Part shown: positions 10,515-22,504 of the stretch, one piece after another | How the letters are laid out: each line of letters starts with the position of its first letter | How positions within the stretch are numbered: position 1 is the stretch's first letter | From: Rosa chinensis | Lineage: Eukaryota; Streptophyta; Magnoliopsida; Rosales; Rosaceae | Reading direction: 5' to 3' | Assembly: GCF_002994745.2 (NCBI RefSeq) | Contig: NC_037094.1 | Span: 44,405,139 to 44,469,138, forward strand | DNA: 64,000 nucleotides | Translations under genes and position numbers: made by a program | The notes under the pieces: generated by a model | The model's database searches: none | What the model was told of the DNA's origin: nothing | What the model saw: only the letters and a program-made list of their open reading frames with translations

Positions 10515-13500
10515 GTTACAGTTCATTCGGATGCGAAAAGACGATTCTGCCCTCATTTAGATTTTTTTTTACGCCTCTGCCACTGACCTATTTTTGTTTT
10601 TTCCTCTCTTCCTCGGTTCCTCCAGAAGTTTTTGCTCTCTCTTTTCTTCCTCCCGCTTCCTAAACCACCTCCTTCACGACGACTACCTCCTCAGCTGCGG
10701 CTCTTCCTCCAACGCCACCTTCTTCATCGGAGATTTCAATTCCAGGTCGGGTGTTGTCTCTAATCTCTCACACCCAAGTCAAAATTCACCTCAACCCCAA
10801 AAATCACTCCTTTGAGTTTGGTGATACAGCCGTGGCCTTCAATTACTAGGCAATCTCACTGTTTTTGCTTCTTTCATTGGTCAATCTGACCAGGTAATGG
10901 TCTTCGTTCTTGATTTGGGTTCAAGATACTGGTGTTTTGGTTGTTTGGGTTCAAAATATTGGTGTTTAGTGATTGGGTTTGGGGATTTGTTTTGTGTTTT
11001 GCAAGTATACCTATTATGTTCGTCCTTAGTTGCTTTGCTTTCTGTTGTGACTTGCATATCAACTTGATCTGACCGTGTAATTGAAAAAACTGAGTGCTCT
11101 TTCAATTTATCTCTGTTTTTTTTTTTTTGGGAAATTGTATGAATATCAATTGCATCCAATTGTTGACTGTGAAAGTGATATTGGCTCAATTCTTAATTCT
11201 TCTTTGTGAGTGTCTCCGAAGAGTTAAACATGAGCAATAGAGAGAGAGAGGTTTTTTTTTCCCCTTTTTTTTCTTTCAGTACTAAAGGGTACAGTGAAGA
11301 TTAAATGTTTACAGAGATTAGGGGACTTACTAACCTTGTCAATCAATCCTTGAACTGAAAAGTAGATCTTCACAGACTTTTGGTGCGGTTTCCTGATTCT
11401 AAACTTCATGGTTAGCTTGGAACACTGCCAACAGTTGAGATGCATTCATTCTTTTGTCTGCTGAGCTCACTTTTTTTATTTTTCTGAGGTCCCTCCAGTC
11501 ACAACTTGACTATTGTTTATAACTGGGGCATGGTAAGATAGTGAATTCAGTTGGGGTGTTGGGCTATGCTTACTATTGTATCATGGCCGCTATTGTTGAT
11601 GGTAGTGCCACTCACAGCCTTGCCATGTGATAAGAGGCTCTTCCCTTTTTTGTGCTGCCTTTCTACTTGGGATTCTATTAGGAATTGTTTGATTATTGGA
11701 GCACAAAATTTCGTTCTTTCAATTATTTTTTTTTTCCTTCTTTTCTGGTATTGATTTATTAATGTGCCTTTCTACTTGGGATTCTATTAGGAACTGTTTG
11801 AAATTGTTGTTTAGTTTGTATGAGTTGTTTAAAATCATGGTTTTGATTGAGTTTTGTGTTTCTAAATTTGGTCTATTTTGTATATTAGCATGTAGGTCAA
11901 AGTAATTTGGGTTTGAGTTTGCGTTTGCATTGTATATATTTGTATGGATATGTTCTATGGAATGAGTGTGTATATATATATATATATATATTTGTGTTAT
12001 ATTGTGTATATATATATCTATTTAGCAATCTGCAAGTAATGATTTGATTGTTTGCAGGTTGTTCCTATTTGTTATAGGTACCCTAAACACAGCAAGAGTT
12101 TTCACAACTGCTTCAAGCTATAGTTTAAGCGTCAAGAAAATCGGAACTCACTTGGTAAGTTTTCATTGCTGTATAATTCGTCACCGTTTTCGGCTGAGGG
12201 TTTTGATTTGGTTGAAAACCCTTTGTTTTCTTTGCTGAAAAGTGTTGTGGGTTTTAGTTTTCTTGGCTAGTGCTTATGTATGTGTGTGAAAGTTTGAATC
12301 TTTGGGGGTTTTTGATTGAGATGAGCTCGAATTTTGAGATTGGAGATGGATGGGGGTTTAGTTGGTAAATCTGAAATTTTTTCTTTCAAGTAGGTGTTCT
12401 ATTTGATTTACATATATGTGATTTGGTATGATTACATGCTTGACTTTGCGATTGATTTCAGAATTTCATTGTTCTATTTACCTTTTGCAGGTTTGATGCG
12501 AAAAAGTGTGCAACTAATTGTTTTGGCGCTGTTCCTTTGTCTGTTGTGTTGCACTATTTTATTCCCTTATTTTTATTCAGGTACGCATTCTTTATTATTC
12601 TGTGGTTTACTTTCATATAGAGCTTATCTGTTTCTGCCTTTTGTGTTATTGGATATGAATGAAGATCACAAGCACGCTAATTTGTTTTTTTTTACGTGGG
12701 GCTGTATTTCTGGAGCTTAATTATTTAGGGGTTGTCATCGATATCGTTTTATATTGTTTTCAGACATTCATACATATAGACAGAAAGAGATAGGGGTTTA
12801 GGCTTATATAAAGTGCTCAAATGCGAGTGTGCAGCTATTACTTAGGGGTTATCAATGAAAAACTATTTCTTGAACTCATGTGGAATAGTTGTTCTTACAG
12901 TGAATTGGACACGGATGAGTTTTCTTCGTTGCCTGACTGAATTGAATTGTGTTGTTGTGATATTGACATTCTTTGTTGTAAATCATAGCCACTTTTGTTT
13001 TTAATTTTAGTCAGAAAATTGAGTTTTTATAATGTGAGAAATTTGAATTAATATTATAAATATTATCATAAGCTCGCAGATAGAACATTACGGTTAATTT
13101 AATGTATTGGTGTTACTTAATCAGTTTATGATCTGTGATTGTTGTGAATAAGTTTTTTGAATTATTCTCAATGACTGTTGTTATTCCTGCTGTTGTGACC
13201 GATTAGATTTCTATCCTTCTATTTTCTGTTTGTGGATTGATTGTTTTTTGTGCTATGTTTATAAATGCTGGAGTTTTTGATTAGTCAGTCCTTCTGTTTG
13301 CATTCATTATTTTCTTTTCTATAGTGTTACAATTGGTTTCATTGTTTGACCTCTTTTTCCATTTTCATTATAAATGGCATGTGTGCATTCTTTTGTTGGA
13401 CTCATGTCTAGGAATTTGTCAATACCTTTGGATGCTATTCATGGTTCCCGCGGTGTGATATTTGGCCACGTGGTCAATATTACCTAAAATCTAATAGGAA

Positions 13501-13885
13501 AGTTTTTTGAAAATTCCAAATGTTGTGTTTAGATGATAACTATATATGCTCGATTAATCTACCTAAAATTGTCATTTGTTTCCAAATAATTTTGTACATT
13601 ATGTTGAAGCATTATCCTGGATCATGTGATTCTGTTATCATTTCTAATGATACGTCCGTAAGGTTTAGCATTTCTGTCACCTGGATGTTATTCTGTGCCT
13701 CGCACACTTTCCAGAAACTAGTTCCACATCTAGTGTGGCATATGGGTGTTTCCAGAAGTGTTATCCTGTTATTTAACTGGTTGCTGACTTATGTTTTTAC
13801 TTTCCAAGTAAAACTACTCATTAGTCATTGATCTTAAATTTTTTTTTCTTTCTCCTTTTTCTGTTCTAGATTGAACAAAACTAAT
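10515..13885 (+). other. Probable 5'UTR exons and introns of the REB1-like gene
   Basis: A C/T-rich stretch at about 10590-10894 ends in CCAG|GTAATGG, a good donor. Later blocks are flanked by acceptors and donors: about 12058-12153 (TTTGCAG|GTTG...ACTTG|GTAAG) and about 12491-12581 (TTTTGCAG|GTTT...TTCAG|GTACG). The coding exon opens after TTCTAG at 13869. The introns are T-rich, as is usual in plants. A (TA)n tract lies at about 11970-12020. None of the blocks extends the protein, so the leader would be spliced and untranslated. Inferred from splice motifs only. Confidence 0.4.
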
Positions 13886-15793
13886 ATGGGAAGGAAGGAG
13901 AGGACACCTTTGGAGTTTGAATCAGGAAAAGAGAAGAAAAAGCACAAGGAGAAAAGGAAGGAGAAAGCAAAGAAGGATGAACTTGAAAGAAATTCTTCCG
14001 TGCTTGAAGTCTGTGGGGACAAAATGGGCAAGGAAGTTGAGGGGCTGAAATATGACAAGACTGGTGGAAATCATATGAATAGTGGAGAAGAAGCCAAGAA
14101 GAAAAAGAAAAGGAGGAGGGAAAAGGAGGGGAATGATATGGTAATAGATATGATTAATAAAAAGGAGCTCATAAATGATGGGGAGAAATCCGTTGGGAAA
14201 ACTGTGGAGAAAGTTGACTCTACAGGTAGTGTAAAGAAGACACAAAAAATTCTTGAGGATGGAAAAGTAGGTGTGGCAACTGAGTATGGAGATGTTGCAC
14301 AAATAAACAACAAAGGAGGAAATAAAAAGAAAAAAGAGAAGAAAGGGAAGAGGGAAAAAACGGGTGGTGAATTGGTACCGGATGTCACAAGTGATGGAAC
14401 GGAGGCTGGAGTAGCAAGTAACCGTTTAGATGGGCATATCGTGGCTGAAAATATGGGCACTGGGAGCAGTGAAACGTGCATCAGAAACATGGAGGCTGTT
14501 GATGTAGATGGTGGGAAAACAAGGAAGAAGAAGGCCAAGGCAAACACCCTTGTTAATGGAGAAGATAGCAGCAGAAATGTCGAGGTTGTTAACGTAGAAG
14601 ATGGTAAAAAAAGAAAGAAGGCCAAGTCAGAGAAACATGTTGTAGAAGATTGCAACAGAAAATCAGAGGCTGTTAATGTAGGAAATAGTAAGAAAAGGAA
14701 GAAGTCCAAGTCGGAGAAACGTGGTATTGCGGAGATTTGCAATGAAGACAAGAAAAAGGCCAGGTCAAGTAAAGGCAGCTTAATAGCCCAAAAAAGCATT
14801 GGAGCTCCTGACAATTCTGAAAAATCGACCCCTAAAAAAGCATCAAAAAGAGTAAGTTTTGCTGATGATGTGGAGGTCTTCTCACCGTCTGATGGCCCAA
14901 ACGATGAGCATGAAGACCTTGTAAGAGGTAAACGGTTTTCAGAAGAAGAAGACAAGATTGTGAAAGAGGCTGTTTTAAGATACATAGAGGAACATGCTTT
15001 AGGGGATGATGGCCTCAACATGGTTCTGCGGTGTAAATCCCACCCTGAAGTCAAAAACCACCCAGAATTGAAAAATTGTTGGAAGGATATTGGGGCAGCC
15101 TTACCATGGAGGCCCTTTAAGAGTGTATATTATAGAGCCCATATTTTGTTTGAACGAGCCGAGAAACGTATTTGGGACCCCAGACGAGTACGAAGAGGTA
15201 AAGAAGTTCCATAAAGATCGGGGAGCTGATTGGAGAACTTTGGGCGATAAGCTTGGCAAACATAGAATTCATGTCAAGGATGCATGGCGCAGAATAAAAC
15301 TGCCAAATCAGAAGAAAGGACGCTGGTCCCAAGAGGAGTACGAGACTTTATTTGATTTAGTGAACATGGATCTGCGTATGAAGGTTTTTGAAGAAAGAAA
15401 ACCAAGCATGGCATGCTGCGAGATAATATTTGCTGGGAGGCAATCAGTGAAACGTTGGGCACTAGAACCAATGCTGTTTGCAGCATGAAGTGGTATAACC
15501 AATTAACATCACCTTTGGTAAGCCAAAAGCTGTGGGCTGACATTGACGACTATCGGCTGCTTGATGCTCTCAATAGCTTGGATGCTTGCTGTATTGAAGA
15601 TGTTGATTGGGATGATCTGCTTGAGCATAGACCTGGAGATGTTTGCCAAAAGCGATGGCATCAAATGGTCAAACATATTGGTCACCATGGGCTCAAGTCC
15701 TTTCCTGAACAAGTGGAAGTTTTATCTAAACGTTATCTTGCCGATTTAATTGAAGCAAGAGAAATCTATGCTAGTAAACCTGCAGTTGACTGA
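13886..15793 (+). CDS. REB1/TTF-I-like Myb (SANT) DNA-binding protein, two frameshifts
   Basis: This is a likely nucleolar or RNA-polymerase-I-type terminator or replication-fork-barrier binding protein, judged by similarity to plant REB1/TTF1-like proteins. The N-terminal ~340 residues are highly charged, with repeated KKRKKxKSEK clusters (nuclear/nucleolar targeting). Tandem Myb-like repeats follow, with KRFSEEEDKIVKEAV, then a WTPDEYEEVKKFH-type repeat, GRWSQEEYETLFDLV, and a C-terminal YRLLDALNSLDACCIEDVDWDDLLEHR repeat. The start is the ATG at 13886 (MGRKERT), since the few codons before it begin at a TTG. Frame 1 is lost at 15171-15183, where one extra G precedes the ACCCCAGACGAG codons. 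It is regained at about 15397-15405, where one base is missing before KHGMLRDN. About 220 nt are therefore read out of frame. Either a recent pseudogene or two consensus errors. Confidence 0.8.
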
Positions 15794-16258
15794 GGTTTAT
15801 GCTAGTATTTATTAAGACTTATTTGCCTCTTACCAAGTGTACTGATGGCTCATGAATGTGGCATTATTGTGTAGTGTTTAATATCTGTAGAGTTATATTT
15901 ATTGGTATGTTTGTTGTTCTGCGGCATTTGACATTTGTATGATTGGTTCGGTTAAATACTGTGCTCTATATAGAAACAATCAAATCTAGAATTAGTTATG
16001 TGTTCTATTGATGTTTATTCAAAGTTCTTAGTTTGATTAATGTTCTGTGTCATGTCACTGATACTTTGACTCATGCTTGATGATACGTTTACTGAAAATT
16101 ACTGTTTTGATACAAAACTGAAAACCATATATTAACAGGTATCTATTGTGCACTTGGTTGATAACTATTGATTGTTTCAATGAATCTATAAGAACTTATT
16201 ATGAACTGAATATTTTCATGCAGTGCTTTTATGATTGTCGAAGGTAAACTCTTGACAA
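15794..16258. other. 3'UTR/intergenic, no gene seen
   Basis: AT-rich sequence after the REB1-like stop codon, without a convincing open frame or repeat. It probably contains the 3'UTR and the upstream region of the next gene. Confidence 0.5.
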
Positions 16259-18815
16259 ATGCCCATTGGGACTATGGTCTCGGCAGGAAAAGCAGAGCAG
16301 AGAGATCCACAGGTTCCTTCTTTTCCAAAGTCCTTGCTATGTTTCTCTAATCGGTTATGTCTTTCAATTGATTTTGAGTCTTTTGGTTTGTTTCTGTTAA
16401 GTTCCAGCTCTTCTATTTAGGATTCATTAAGTGGTTAAAACTCAAGGTAGAATAGAGGTCTGCCAATGTGAATTTGTGTTTCTGAGTTTCTGACCCAGTT
16501 GAACTTTTATTGAAAAGAGTACAGTTTGGTTGGGAATATGAAATTGTTGTCTTCTTACAAATTGCAGTAGACATCTTAAAGATCGTTTCAGAATTAGAAT
16601 CTCCTAAAAACAATTTTTCTAGAATTAATTATGATTTTTCAAAGTTGCAGGTCTGCTGCAGGAATTTCTGAACACAGCAATCTTTTTATTTAAACACAGT
16701 ATCTACCTTTTGCAGAGACAAATAAAAATTTTACTTGAAGAGGCACATGACTGGAAGCTTCCCACTCCATGCAAGCCAATACCACAGGTAAAACTCATGT
16801 ACACAAATCTTATCCTTCTCTATCAACTGTATAGAGAAATTGCTAAACCTGCATGATAGTTTAATGGCACTTTTCATTTTAGTTTATTTTGTACTGTTAT
16901 TTAATAAGCATTCTTTTGCTGATTTATAACTGTCATCAACACCAAGAAAGGGCTGAGAGTAGAACATGTTGCAATTGAAACTCTGGAACTCTTATCCTGC
17001 AGACTAAGACACACACATTAATAAATTGATTAGGTCCATTTACATATGCATTACATTTCAATTCTACAGGCAAATAAGGTTCTAAGTTGTGATAATCAAT
17101 TAGATAATCAAGAGATTACAGTCTACATGTGAATAATGAAGTATCAACTTTGCGACTCAATTTACAAAATCGTGCCTTTCTTTGGAGATGGGATCGTTGG
17201 AAGTACAGTTAAGCTTCCTGTAATATGGTTTACTGCTTTTTCATGGACAGAAACTTTATTGCAAAATATTGATAAAGAAACCATATTATGAAATTTTATT
17301 AGCTTTCTCATCAGCTTAGGAAAATAGTGCTTGCCATTCCATTTGCATCAGATTTCTGTTCGATCTTGGGTAAGAAGTTTGAATTGGTTTCAGAAAATAA
17401 AGAGTTGTATACATACTGAGAGCACTATTTTGGTTTCTATTTTCTGAGAGCACTGTACATAACTCTAGCAAGAAAGTAAATGTTGGTTTGACTGAAAGTT
17501 TTAGTTTTCTGAAAGTCTGCTGCTTAGTAGATTAAGCGTTTAAACTTAGGCATTTGGATATTTCCATGAAAGTAAATGCAGCTTTACATGAAGAACACGG
17601 CTTACATTGCTTCCATATAGGTCTGAAAGTCAATATCTATAATCTATTAGGGTAGTGTTTGCAATGTCAGTTAGATATCTTACAGTGTGGAGAGAAACAA
17701 TTAAACATAGTAATGATATTGAGACTTCAAATGTAAATAAAATAAAAAATATAAAAAAGTAAAAACAGAAATGTATTTTTAACTAAATATCTTTGCTTCT
17801 GTAATGCTTTATCATGGTAGCCGTTTATTTCCTGTATCTAGGACTACTTGAATAGTTGAATCTAACCTTCACATAGTCAATTTGAATTTGTCGAGCCTTT
17901 TATATTAATTACTTTAGGCATTTCTCTTTCTGGCAAAGTTCTATTATGGTTCTGATATGTTTCATTTTGCAGATTTGCATTGGGGTCATTTAGATTTCAG
18001 ATTCTTTATGCTACTGTATCTATCATCATATCCTCCTCTGTATCATTCATTTTGTAGCAGAATTATATGAATGGCTGAACTTTCAAACATCACCTATTAG
18101 GAGAGAGAGAAATTTTTAAGATGAATTTGATATAATCGTAGTTTGTAACTAATTCTGTCAAATTTGTTCCATCTATTCCCAAAACAAGTATAATTTGTTT
18201 ATGGAATCATGGCCATCATGTTTCTCAAGCTAAATATTTTTGCTCTAGATTAATTCAAATACTGAGTTTACCCTTCAATTTTTTGCATCAATATGATGTT
18301 TTTCAAACATTATTTGCAGCCTCCTCGACAGTCTTTCGTTGACTACAAGCATGTTGTAGATGTGGATTATTATCCTCCAGTTTCCTCTGACAGAGCAGCC
18401 AAGCTAAAGAAGGCCGCCCAAAGTAAATCCAACCAACAGAACACCTTGGAATATCATGAAATTGTTGAAGGTAAGTACATAAGTGCCACCAGATATTCAC
18501 GATATGATGACAATAAGGAGTGCAATCCTTGACATTGAGTAAAAATTTCTTAGTATTGTGAACAGATGAAATGATATGAGGCTTACAACAGTTGAGATGG
18601 AAAAAAGTTGATGTCAGCTTGGCCCTTCTTTGCCCACAACAAGATTCATGTACTGTTCCAAATGAATAAATGGATTTCTCTTTGTAAATCCAGGTAAAAA
18701 TGAATGGCTTTACAATGCTAGGGGTTGCACAAAAATCTCATTAGTTGTATTCTTTGTGCCATTTAATGTATCAACTTGGTTGATTACAGCGGCTATGGCT
18801 GGTTGCTTCTTATGA
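16259..18815 (+). CDS. Small four-exon gene, unknown function
   Basis: Four exons join in phase with canonical junctions: 16259-16312 (ATG, MPIGTMVSAGKAEQRDPQ), 16716-16787 (TTTTGCAG acceptor, CACAG|GTAAAA donor), 18320-18470 (TTTGCAG acceptor, GAAG|GTAAGT donor) and 18694-18815 (AATCCAG acceptor, TGA stop). The product would be 132 residues: a short polar start, an amphipathic LLEEAHDWKLPTPCKPIPQ segment, a DVDYYPPVSSDRAAKLKKAAQ segment, and a C-terminal hydrophobic stretch (ISLVVFFVPF..WLITAAMAGCFL) that could act as a membrane tail. If exon 3 is not spliced, the protein ends 15 residues later. I do not recognise the family. Exons 2 and 3 look genuinely coding; exons 1 and 4 are less sure. 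It lies 465 bp downstream of the REB1-like gene on the same strand. Confidence 0.5.
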
Positions 18816-19340
18816 ATTACATATTGGCTAAAAGCCTAAAGCATTTTTAGTCAAAAAAATAAGTGAATGGTGCACTTCAGCAAGCCAGGTAACTCTCTGT
18901 TTCTATATCTCTCAATTTTTTTTTTTAATTCCCTTCTCTAATTTCCAAGTTTGGCATCTGGGTTTGTAAACTTTTGGTAACAAGTCAGATAATTATCTAT
19001 CTGTTTCTATATGTTACCAGCTTGGACATTTTTCGATCACTTCTGCAATGACCATAAAATGATGCACCTACAAGATCTACAAAGGTTGGAAGGATTTCTT
19101 TCTCCCTTCCATTTAGATGTGTCTTCTTCCTGAAAAATGATCATTGCATTTATGTTTCAAGAGTACATCTACACCATTAATGATCTGTAATAGTTCTGTA
19201 TCAATGTTCACACATTTGGGGATTGTAGTTACAGTTGCCACTGGTTTTGGAGTGAAAACTACTATTGCTCTTTGGGTTCAGAGAATCCAGAAAGAAAGCG
19301 TGGGATATCTAGCCCCATTTAGCGTTTAACTACCAGAAGA
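18816..19340. other. Intergenic, possibly Helitron body
   Basis: No convincing gene. It contains short frames without recognisable domains (for example 19144-19329) and a T9 run. Because a Helitron 3' terminus lies at 19397, part of this sequence may belong to that element, but no 5' terminus was identified. Confidence 0.3.
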
Positions 19341-19359
19341 ATCCAAAACACATCGACAA

Positions 19360-19398
19360 TAAAAATACCCGCAGCAAAGCGCGGGCTGTTTATCTAGT
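19360..19398 (+). mobile_element. Helitron-type 3' terminus
   Basis: ACCCGCAGCAAAGCGCGGGC forms a short GC hairpin (CCCGC/GCGGG) in AT-rich surroundings. It is followed 10 bp later by CTAG|T at 19394-19398. A terminal hairpin shortly before CTRR and insertion before a T are the diagnostic 3' features of Helitrons. The 5' TC end and any Rep/helicase frame were not found, so this is a non-autonomous or truncated copy. Confidence 0.6.
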
Positions 19399-19764
19399 AA
19401 ATGCATATAGTTCATTGTATTATGAACCATAGGCATATTGTATATATATTTTTCTTCAATCAATCTTTTTATCTCACGTCGATCATATAACCATACAGCT
19501 ATATATTGGTACAAAGTACTTGTGTGTTCAAATGGTAAATATGGAGAGAATAATGATGTAAAATAGAAAATTAGCGATGGCCTGTTTTTTATTATATATA
19601 TTGAAAAATCGAGTTTCTTATTTAACGGTACACTAAAAGACCATATTTGATGACAAAGATTGCAATCCTGAGACAAACAAGATTACTATTAACACAAGAT
19701 AAAGAAACTTCATACCTTATTCAATTTGTAATCAAAACATACATTAGTTGACACAATATATTGA

Positions 19765-21140
19765 TTAGTTCTTGTGTTCCTTCCATATATTGGCTACCTC
19801 TGAGAGTGATTTTGTAGACGACCCATCTTGGCTCAAAGCCAGTTGAGATGCCTCTTTCATTTCCATCATGTTCTTTTTGAGCACTCTCCTTTCGTCTCCT
19901 TCAATTAGTCCCTTTGCATACTTGGAAATCTCCTCACACTGCACTATGCCCTTTTCATTCACCTTAACCCTCCATGCGACCTTTAGATCTTCAGCAAGCA
20001 AAACAGCGTTCATCTTTTGCTCAGCATAGAGCGGCCAAGCAATTAAAGGCACACCATGTACAATGCTCTCTAGGGTTGAGTTCCACCCTCAATGGGTCAA
20101 AAAACCGCCCGTCGACGTGTGACTCAAAATTTGGACCTAAGGAGCCCAACAAGTTACCACTTGACCAACATCTTTGGTTCTCTCTAAAAACCCTTCGGGT
20201 AGAAAACTTACAGGATCGTTAGAACCTCGAGCACCAAAAAATGTGGCATTTTGTTTCTCATTTGGACTCCTAGCAACCCAAAGAAATCTGACCCTCTACT
20301 CATTTCAAACCCTAAAGCCAACTCATTCATTTGCTCAGTGGTAAGGGTTCCACGGTTCCACCACTTCCAAACGAAACAAACAACACTGACCCTTTTGGCT
20401 GACGATCCAACCAGCTCAAGCACTCATTCTCACCCAACTCATCCGCCGAACCGGTCCTACCGGGTAAACCGGTGGAAGACCAAGACCTGGTCCTTGCTCC
20501 TTGAAAGCCTTGAAAGCACCCGGTTCCAAATCCGCAAAGCTATTCACCATGATCCCAGCAGCCGCCTTATAAGCATCATTGCTCCTATCTTGAACCAGGT
20601 CTGCTAAGTCTCTGCCCTGCAACGGCACACAACCCGGATACTGGACCGGTTCAGGCAAATCCCTGTACTCACAAGTAGTAGTCTCGTCAAGCTTTGGCAA
20701 CTCAAACACAAACCACAAATCCATTGCCGAAGTAGGGAAGAAAAGGTAGGGCAGCACATTAAACTCAATGGCCACGTCAAAGGCCTCAGGACCAAAGAGA
20801 TCAACAACAAGCGACACCAGCCGAGTCGATTCCCTTAGGGCCTTAACTGAGTCGCGGACAGCGAAGAGTGACCGAGCCAAGGTGAGAGCGATCTTGGTTT
20901 CCACCTTCGATTCTGGTGGAAGGTCGTCGAAGTTGACTGGAGGGAGGAAGGTGGAGGATATGCTCTCCGGCAAAGCTTCTAGGACTTTCTTTTGCGGTGT
21001 CAGGTTCGTACCGTCTTTGGGGATGAGGAAGGTGACGTGAAGTTATGGTGGACAACGAGTCGTTTGGCCAGCTCGAGCAGGGGTATCAGGTGGCCTAAAC
21101 CTGGAGTTGGGACAATGGCGAATTGACCGGCTGGTTCCAT
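19765..21140 (-). pseudogene. UDP-glycosyltransferase (UGT72-like) pseudogene
   Basis: In a working copy this family transfers glucose to small phenolics (UGT72B/hydroquinone glucosyltransferase type). Minus-strand ATG at 21140 (MEPAGQFAIVPTPGLGHLIP) and stop at 19765, about the expected family length. Breaks: a one-base loss after HHNF (about 21035-21040); a shift near VYPVGPVRR (about 20445-20455); an 8-bp tandem duplication GTGGAACC (plus 20346-20361) in the SGGTLTTEQ region; and two stops inside the PSPG sugar-donor box, at WAPQ (TAG, 20136-20138) and at the HCGWNS cysteine (TGA, 20089-20091). The catalytic-fold start and the C-terminal GVPLIAWPLYAEQKMNA motif are still clear. Intronless, as is common in this clade. 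Definitely non-functional. Confidence 0.92.
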
Positions 21141-21149
21141 GGTTGCTAG

Positions 21150-22129
21150 TGTGGTGTAATGAAGCTAGCTAGAGTTCAGTGAAGAATTAATGGCGATCGG
21201 TTTTCTCTCCCAATAATTTAAAAGGTGAATATAATTGTCCATCTATAGAGTTGGGTCATGTTTTCATTTATTTTAGGGCTAATTTCAATACCTCCCTCAC
21301 GTTTACATCTTAAATCAATTGTACGTACAAATTTTTTATCACATGCATCCATGTACTCTCAAATTTAATCAATCAAATTCAATCATTAGTTTTTCCGTCA
21401 ATCATTTTATAAATTAAAAACGTGGCTCTAATGGGTTTCTTATAGGGTGAAGATTCACTAACGTGAGATGCAAAATTAAATTATAAGAGATTAGTATGAA
21501 ATTTGCTCAAAACATAAAAAAAAAAAAACCTCCCACATTCTCTTTGTAACCTCAACTCCACGGGGTGTACAGATAGTTCTAACTTCTAAGTTCTAGCATA
21601 TATCTACGAAATGTGGATCGACCAGTCTAGTGGGTCCGCTGCCAACCCTCTTTAGACTAGACTTTTGGGTATGCAATAATCATAAAATGTACGTACTAGA
21701 TGGTATTCATGGTAATCACAAAATGTGCGTACTAGATGGATCAAATAGTTTTTTTTTTTTTGGGTTCACAAAGTATTAATTCTACTGATTTACTTAACTA
21801 TAAATGTCATCCAATAAATGAATGACAAATAGACAACAGTCTTTTTTATCAGTCCCTAAAATGATGACGAAAGTAATCATTTCGCTCAAGAATTTCAGAT
21901 TTTCTTTTTCTTTGACGTGTATGAATTTGCTTCCTTTTGGAAAGTATGAAAGTAGAAAAAAGATCTAGGGCATGTAGATGATTCAAATTACATAGTAATA
22001 CCACGCTTTATGGCTAAATCAATAGTTAAAAAAACGTTATATATGAGAAATGATCTTGACGAATCTAATTTTTTTTTTTTTTTTTCTTTTTGGCCACAGT
22101 CTAGTGGGTTTGTTGCCAACCCTCTATAA
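21150..22129. other. Intergenic with short duplications, no gene
   Basis: AT-rich with poly(A)/(T) runs. The motif CAGTCTAGTGGGT..GC.AACCCTCT occurs at about 21624-21652 and again at 22098-22125, and a segment containing 'tgtacgtactagatgg' is duplicated in tandem at about 21678-21740. No open frame with recognisable content. Confidence 0.5.
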
Positions 22130-22453
22130 ATATTAGATAGGGGTCATCATGGGCCGGGCTAGGGCCGACCTTACCCTAAATTTTAGGGCCTATTTAAAGT
22201 CAATGAAATTTAAGGCCGGATAGGGTCGGGCCGGGACTTAAATATTCTAATCCTTACATGCCCGAAAGGCTCGAGCCACTAGGGCCGAAAGCGCCGGATC
22301 GGGCCGGCCTTCCGAATAGGGCCAAATAGGGCCGAAATGGGCCTTAATTTGTTTAACAAAAAGAAATATATTACTTTTATTTTTTATCTCAAAATGTGGC
22401 TCAATGGTTATATAGGTAATACAATACTCATTATTTTTTGTTGATCATATTTA

Positions 22454-22490
<37 letters not shown>

Positions 22491-22504
22491 TTAACTTATA
22501 AGTT

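Noticed and set aside
14071..15054. 327-codon minus-strand frame
   Set aside because: It is the antisense shadow of the Lys-rich part of the REB1-like gene; its Ser/Phe/Leu-rich translation reflects reverse-complemented AAG/GAA codons.
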